Source: Meiothermus sp.
GTDB taxonomy: Bacteria; Deinococcota; Deinococci; Deinococcales; Thermaceae
Reading direction: 5' to 3'
Assembly (NCBI RefSeq): GCF_025060375.1
Contig: NZ_JANXCG010000015.1
Span: 1-64,000, forward strand
DNA length: 64,000 nt
Positions 61,765 through 64,000 of this stretch are shown here, piece after piece. The translations under genes were made by a program, and so were the position numbers. Within the stretch, counting starts at the first letter, position 1, and each line of letters opens with the position of its first letter. The notes below the pieces were generated by a model. The model was not told the origin of the DNA, did no database searches, and saw nothing but the letters and a program-made list of their open reading frames with translations.

Positions 61765-62325
61765 ATGACCCAGGGTGAGGTACGCGAGATGGTCTGGACG
61801 GCGCTGGCCCGACACCACGCGGCCACCTACCCCCTTCCCCCCCACGGCCACCACCCTAACTTCGTCGGGGCCAGCCGAGCCGCTGAACGGCTGATGCGCC
61901 TGTCCCTTTGGCAAAGGGCCCAGGTGGTGCTGGCAGGACCCGACCAGGTGCTCAAGCCCCTGCGGGAAGCGGCCATGAAGTCCGGCAAAACCGTGCTCAT
62001 CCCCCACCCAGACAGAGCCGGCCAGTACCTAAGCCTAGAGGGCCTGCAACCCCAGCAGCTAAAGCGTATCCGGGAGGCCGCCTGGCTCGGCCGGCCTGTG
62101 GACCTGGACCACCTCCCCATTGACCTGGTGCTGGTGGGCTCGGTAGCGGTGGACGAAAAACAGGGTTGGCTGGGCAAGGGCTACGGCTTTCCGCCGAAGA
62201 ACCTTCGGATTGCTGCCCCATGGGCCACCTTGGCCCACACCCTGATGGTCTTTGAGGCCCTGCCCTGCGACGCCGAACGCAGGGTGGACCTGATCGCCAC
62301 CCCACACCAGGTTATCGGCATCTGA
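61765..62325 (+). CDS. 5-formyltetrahydrofolate cyclo-ligase-like protein (COG0212-like)
   Basis: DLVLVGSVAVDEKQGWLGKGYGFPPKNLRIAAPWATLAHTLMVFE. Confidence 0.7.
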   Translation: MTQGEVREMVWTALARHHAATYPLPPHGHHPNFVGASRAAERLMRLSLWQRAQVVLAGPDQVLKPLREAAMKSGKTVLIPHPDRAGQYLSLEGLQPQQLKRIREAAWLGRPVDLDHLPIDLVLVGSVAVDEKQGWLGKGYGFPPKNLRIAAPWATLAHTLMVFEALPCDAERRVDLIATPHQVIGI

Positions 62326-62334
62326 AGTAGGCTT

Positions 62335-63141
62335 GTGGCTATGTGGACCAAGGAGGAGCTTGACCGCTACGCACGCCACATCGTGCTCCCTGGGGTCGGG
62401 GGAGCAGGCCAGGCCCGGCTAAAGGAGAGTAGGGTGCTGGTGGTGGGAGCCGGAGGGCTGGGGGCCCCCGTGCTGCTATACCTGGCCGCCGCCGGGGTAG
62501 GCCGGCTGGGAATTGTGGAGATGGACCGGGTCGATCTCACCAACCTGCAGCGCCAGGTCTTGTTTGACACCCCCTCTATCGGTGAACCGAAGGCCGAGGT
62601 AGCCAAAGCCCGCCTGCAGGGTTTGAACCCCCACGTAAGGGTGGAGGTCTACCCAACCAAGCTGAGCGCGGCGAATGCGCTGGAAATCCTCGAGCCCTAC
62701 CACCTGGTCATCGATTGCAGCGACAACTTCCCCACCCGCTACCTGGTCAACGATGCCTGCGTGCTCCTAGACAAGCCCCTGGTGTACGGGGCCATCCACC
62801 AGTTTGAAGGGCAGCTCTCGGTTTTCCACCACCAGGGCGGCCCCTGCTACCGATGCTTATTCCCCAGCCCTCCCCCACCCGGTGCCGTACCCTCCTGCGC
62901 CGAAGCAGGGGTCTTCGGGGTGTTGCCCGGGGTGATTGGGAGCCTGATGGCCGCCGAGGCCATCAAGGTACTGATAGGCCTGGGCACCCCCCTTTCAGGG
63001 AGGTTGCTGCTCTACGAAGCCCTAGAACCCCGGTTTCGCGTCCTGCGGTTGGCTCGCAGGGCCGACTGCCCAGTATGCGGCGAAAACCCGAGTGTAACTA
63101 CACTGCAAGACTACGAGCTTCTCTGCGGGGTTTCGGTGTAA
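62335..63141 (+). CDS. ThiF/MoeB-family E1-like adenylyltransferase, no rhodanese domain
   Basis: YARHIVLPGVGGAGQARLKESRVLVVGAGGLGAPVLLYLAAAGVGRLGIVEMDRVDLTNLQRQVLF...SCAEAGVFGVLPGVIGSLMAAEAIK; CPVCG. Confidence 0.93.
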   Translation: MAMWTKEELDRYARHIVLPGVGGAGQARLKESRVLVVGAGGLGAPVLLYLAAAGVGRLGIVEMDRVDLTNLQRQVLFDTPSIGEPKAEVAKARLQGLNPHVRVEVYPTKLSAANALEILEPYHLVIDCSDNFPTRYLVNDACVLLDKPLVYGAIHQFEGQLSVFHHQGGPCYRCLFPSPPPPGAVPSCAEAGVFGVLPGVIGSLMAAEAIKVLIGLGTPLSGRLLLYEALEPRFRVLRLARRADCPVCGENPSVTTLQDYELLCGVSV

Positions 63142-63175
63142 AAATCGCATTAGACTACACCGTCTCAGGGTGTAG
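63134..63175. promoter_or_regulatory. Alternating inverted repeats CGGTGTA / CTACACCG / GGTGTAG upstream of gltA
   Basis: CGGTGTA 63134-63140 pairs with TACACCG 63156-63162; CTACACC 63155-63161 also pairs with GGTGTAG 63169-63175. Confidence 0.5.
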
Positions 63176-63187
63176 GAAGGGGAATTT

Positions 63188-64000
63188 ATGGCAACAGCAA
63201 CCATTGCGAGGGGACTGGAGGACGTCATCTTTACCGAAAGCAGCCTTTGCTTCATCGACGGAGAGCAGGGGAGGCTCTACTACGCGGGCTACAAAATTCA
63301 GGACCTGGCCGAGCACTCCACCTTTGAGGAGGTCACCTACCTACTGCTGCACGGGCGACTACCCAGCAAAACCGAGCTGAAGACCTTTAGCACCAAGCTG
63401 GCCTCCCTGCGGGCCCTGCCGCCCTCGGTGATCAAGCAGATCAAGCAGTTCCCCAGGAATGCTCACCCGATGTCCATGCTGCGGACCGCGGTGAGCGAGC
63501 TGGGAATGGCGGACGAGACCGAGGCCGATGTCTCACCCGAGGCTCTCTACGAGAAGTCGCTTTCGCTCATCGCCAAGTTCGCCACCATCGTGGCTGCCAC
63601 CAAGCGGCACCGCGAGGGTCAGAGGATACTAGCGCCGCGCAAGGGCCTCTCCCACGCGGCCAACTTCCTCTACATGTCCAACGGCCGGGTCCCCAGCAAG
63701 GAGGAGACCAAGCTAATGGACGTGGCCCTGATTCTCCAGGCTGAGCACGGCTTCAACGCCTCCACCTTCACCGCCATTGCCACCTTCTCTACCCAGGCCG
63801 ACATCTACAGCTCCATCGTGGCTGCGGTAGGGGCTCTCAAGGGGCCGCGCCACGGCGGGGCCAACGAGGCGGTGATGAAGATGATCGCCGAAATCGGGGC
63901 CCCTGAAAATGTCTCGAGCTGGCTGGCTGAGTTGCAGGCTAGAAAGGGCCGGGTTATGGGAATGGGCCACCGGGTCTACAAGTCCTACGACCCCCGGGCT
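63188..64000 (+). CDS. gltA: Citrate synthase, 5' part (runs off window)
   Basis: Manual translation [59 protein letters not shown]...[11 protein letters not shown]...[18 protein letters not shown]. Confidence 0.94.
   Translation, partial: MATATIARGLEDVIFTESSLCFIDGEQGRLYYAGYKIQDLAEHSTFEEVTYLLLHGRLPSKTELKTFSTKLASLRALPPSVIKQIKQFPRNAHPMSMLRTAVSELGMADETEADVSPEALYEKSLSLIAKFATIVAATKRHREGQRILAPRKGLSHAANFLYMSNGRVPSKEETKLMDVALILQAEHGFNASTFTAIATFSTQADIYSSIVAAVGALKGPRHGGANEAVMKMIAEIGAPENVSSWLAELQARKGRVMGMGHRVYKSYDPRA

Overview
The window is about 64 kb of high-GC chromosomal DNA from the Deinococcus-Thermus group. It is most like Meiothermus or a relative, judging by PolA, amylomaltase, SerRS and ribosomal protein Thx (inference). 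No CRISPR array, transposase, rRNA or tRNA was recognised. Positions 1-11.8 kb hold a densely tiled minus-strand iron/heme locus: heme ABC transporter HmuTUV, ABM-type monooxygenase, DUF2470-nitroreductase fusion, second nitroreductase, flavodoxin, DUF4397, imelysin, FTR1 permease, ferritin and siderophore-type SBP. It also contains a 43-aa Trp-rich micro-ORF absent from the ORF track. Positions 11.9-15.2 kb hold a divergent zinc island: AztC/ZnuA-like SBP, AztD-like beta-propeller metallochaperone and a flavoprotein with a Cys-rich tail, with two copies of a TGATA-N6-TATCA operator-like palindrome. The rest is mostly housekeeping: pnp, pepA, polA, prmA, coaE, acpS, rsmF, prfB with a programmed frameshift, glyS with a T-box, clpC, mnmE, gatC, serS, rpsT, gyrA, malQ, folA, thyA, miaB and 5' gltA. 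The most striking anomaly is that the otherwise intact polA ORF lacks, in frame, about 36 codons corresponding to motif B (the O-helix, RRxxKxxNFGxxYG) of family A DNA polymerases. Other observations include a terminator-like hairpin in the gyrA leader, alternative hairpins before gltA, a frameshifted subtilase remnant beside a BTAD/TPR regulator, and an unexplained 250-bp GC-rich leader before a COG0212-like gene.
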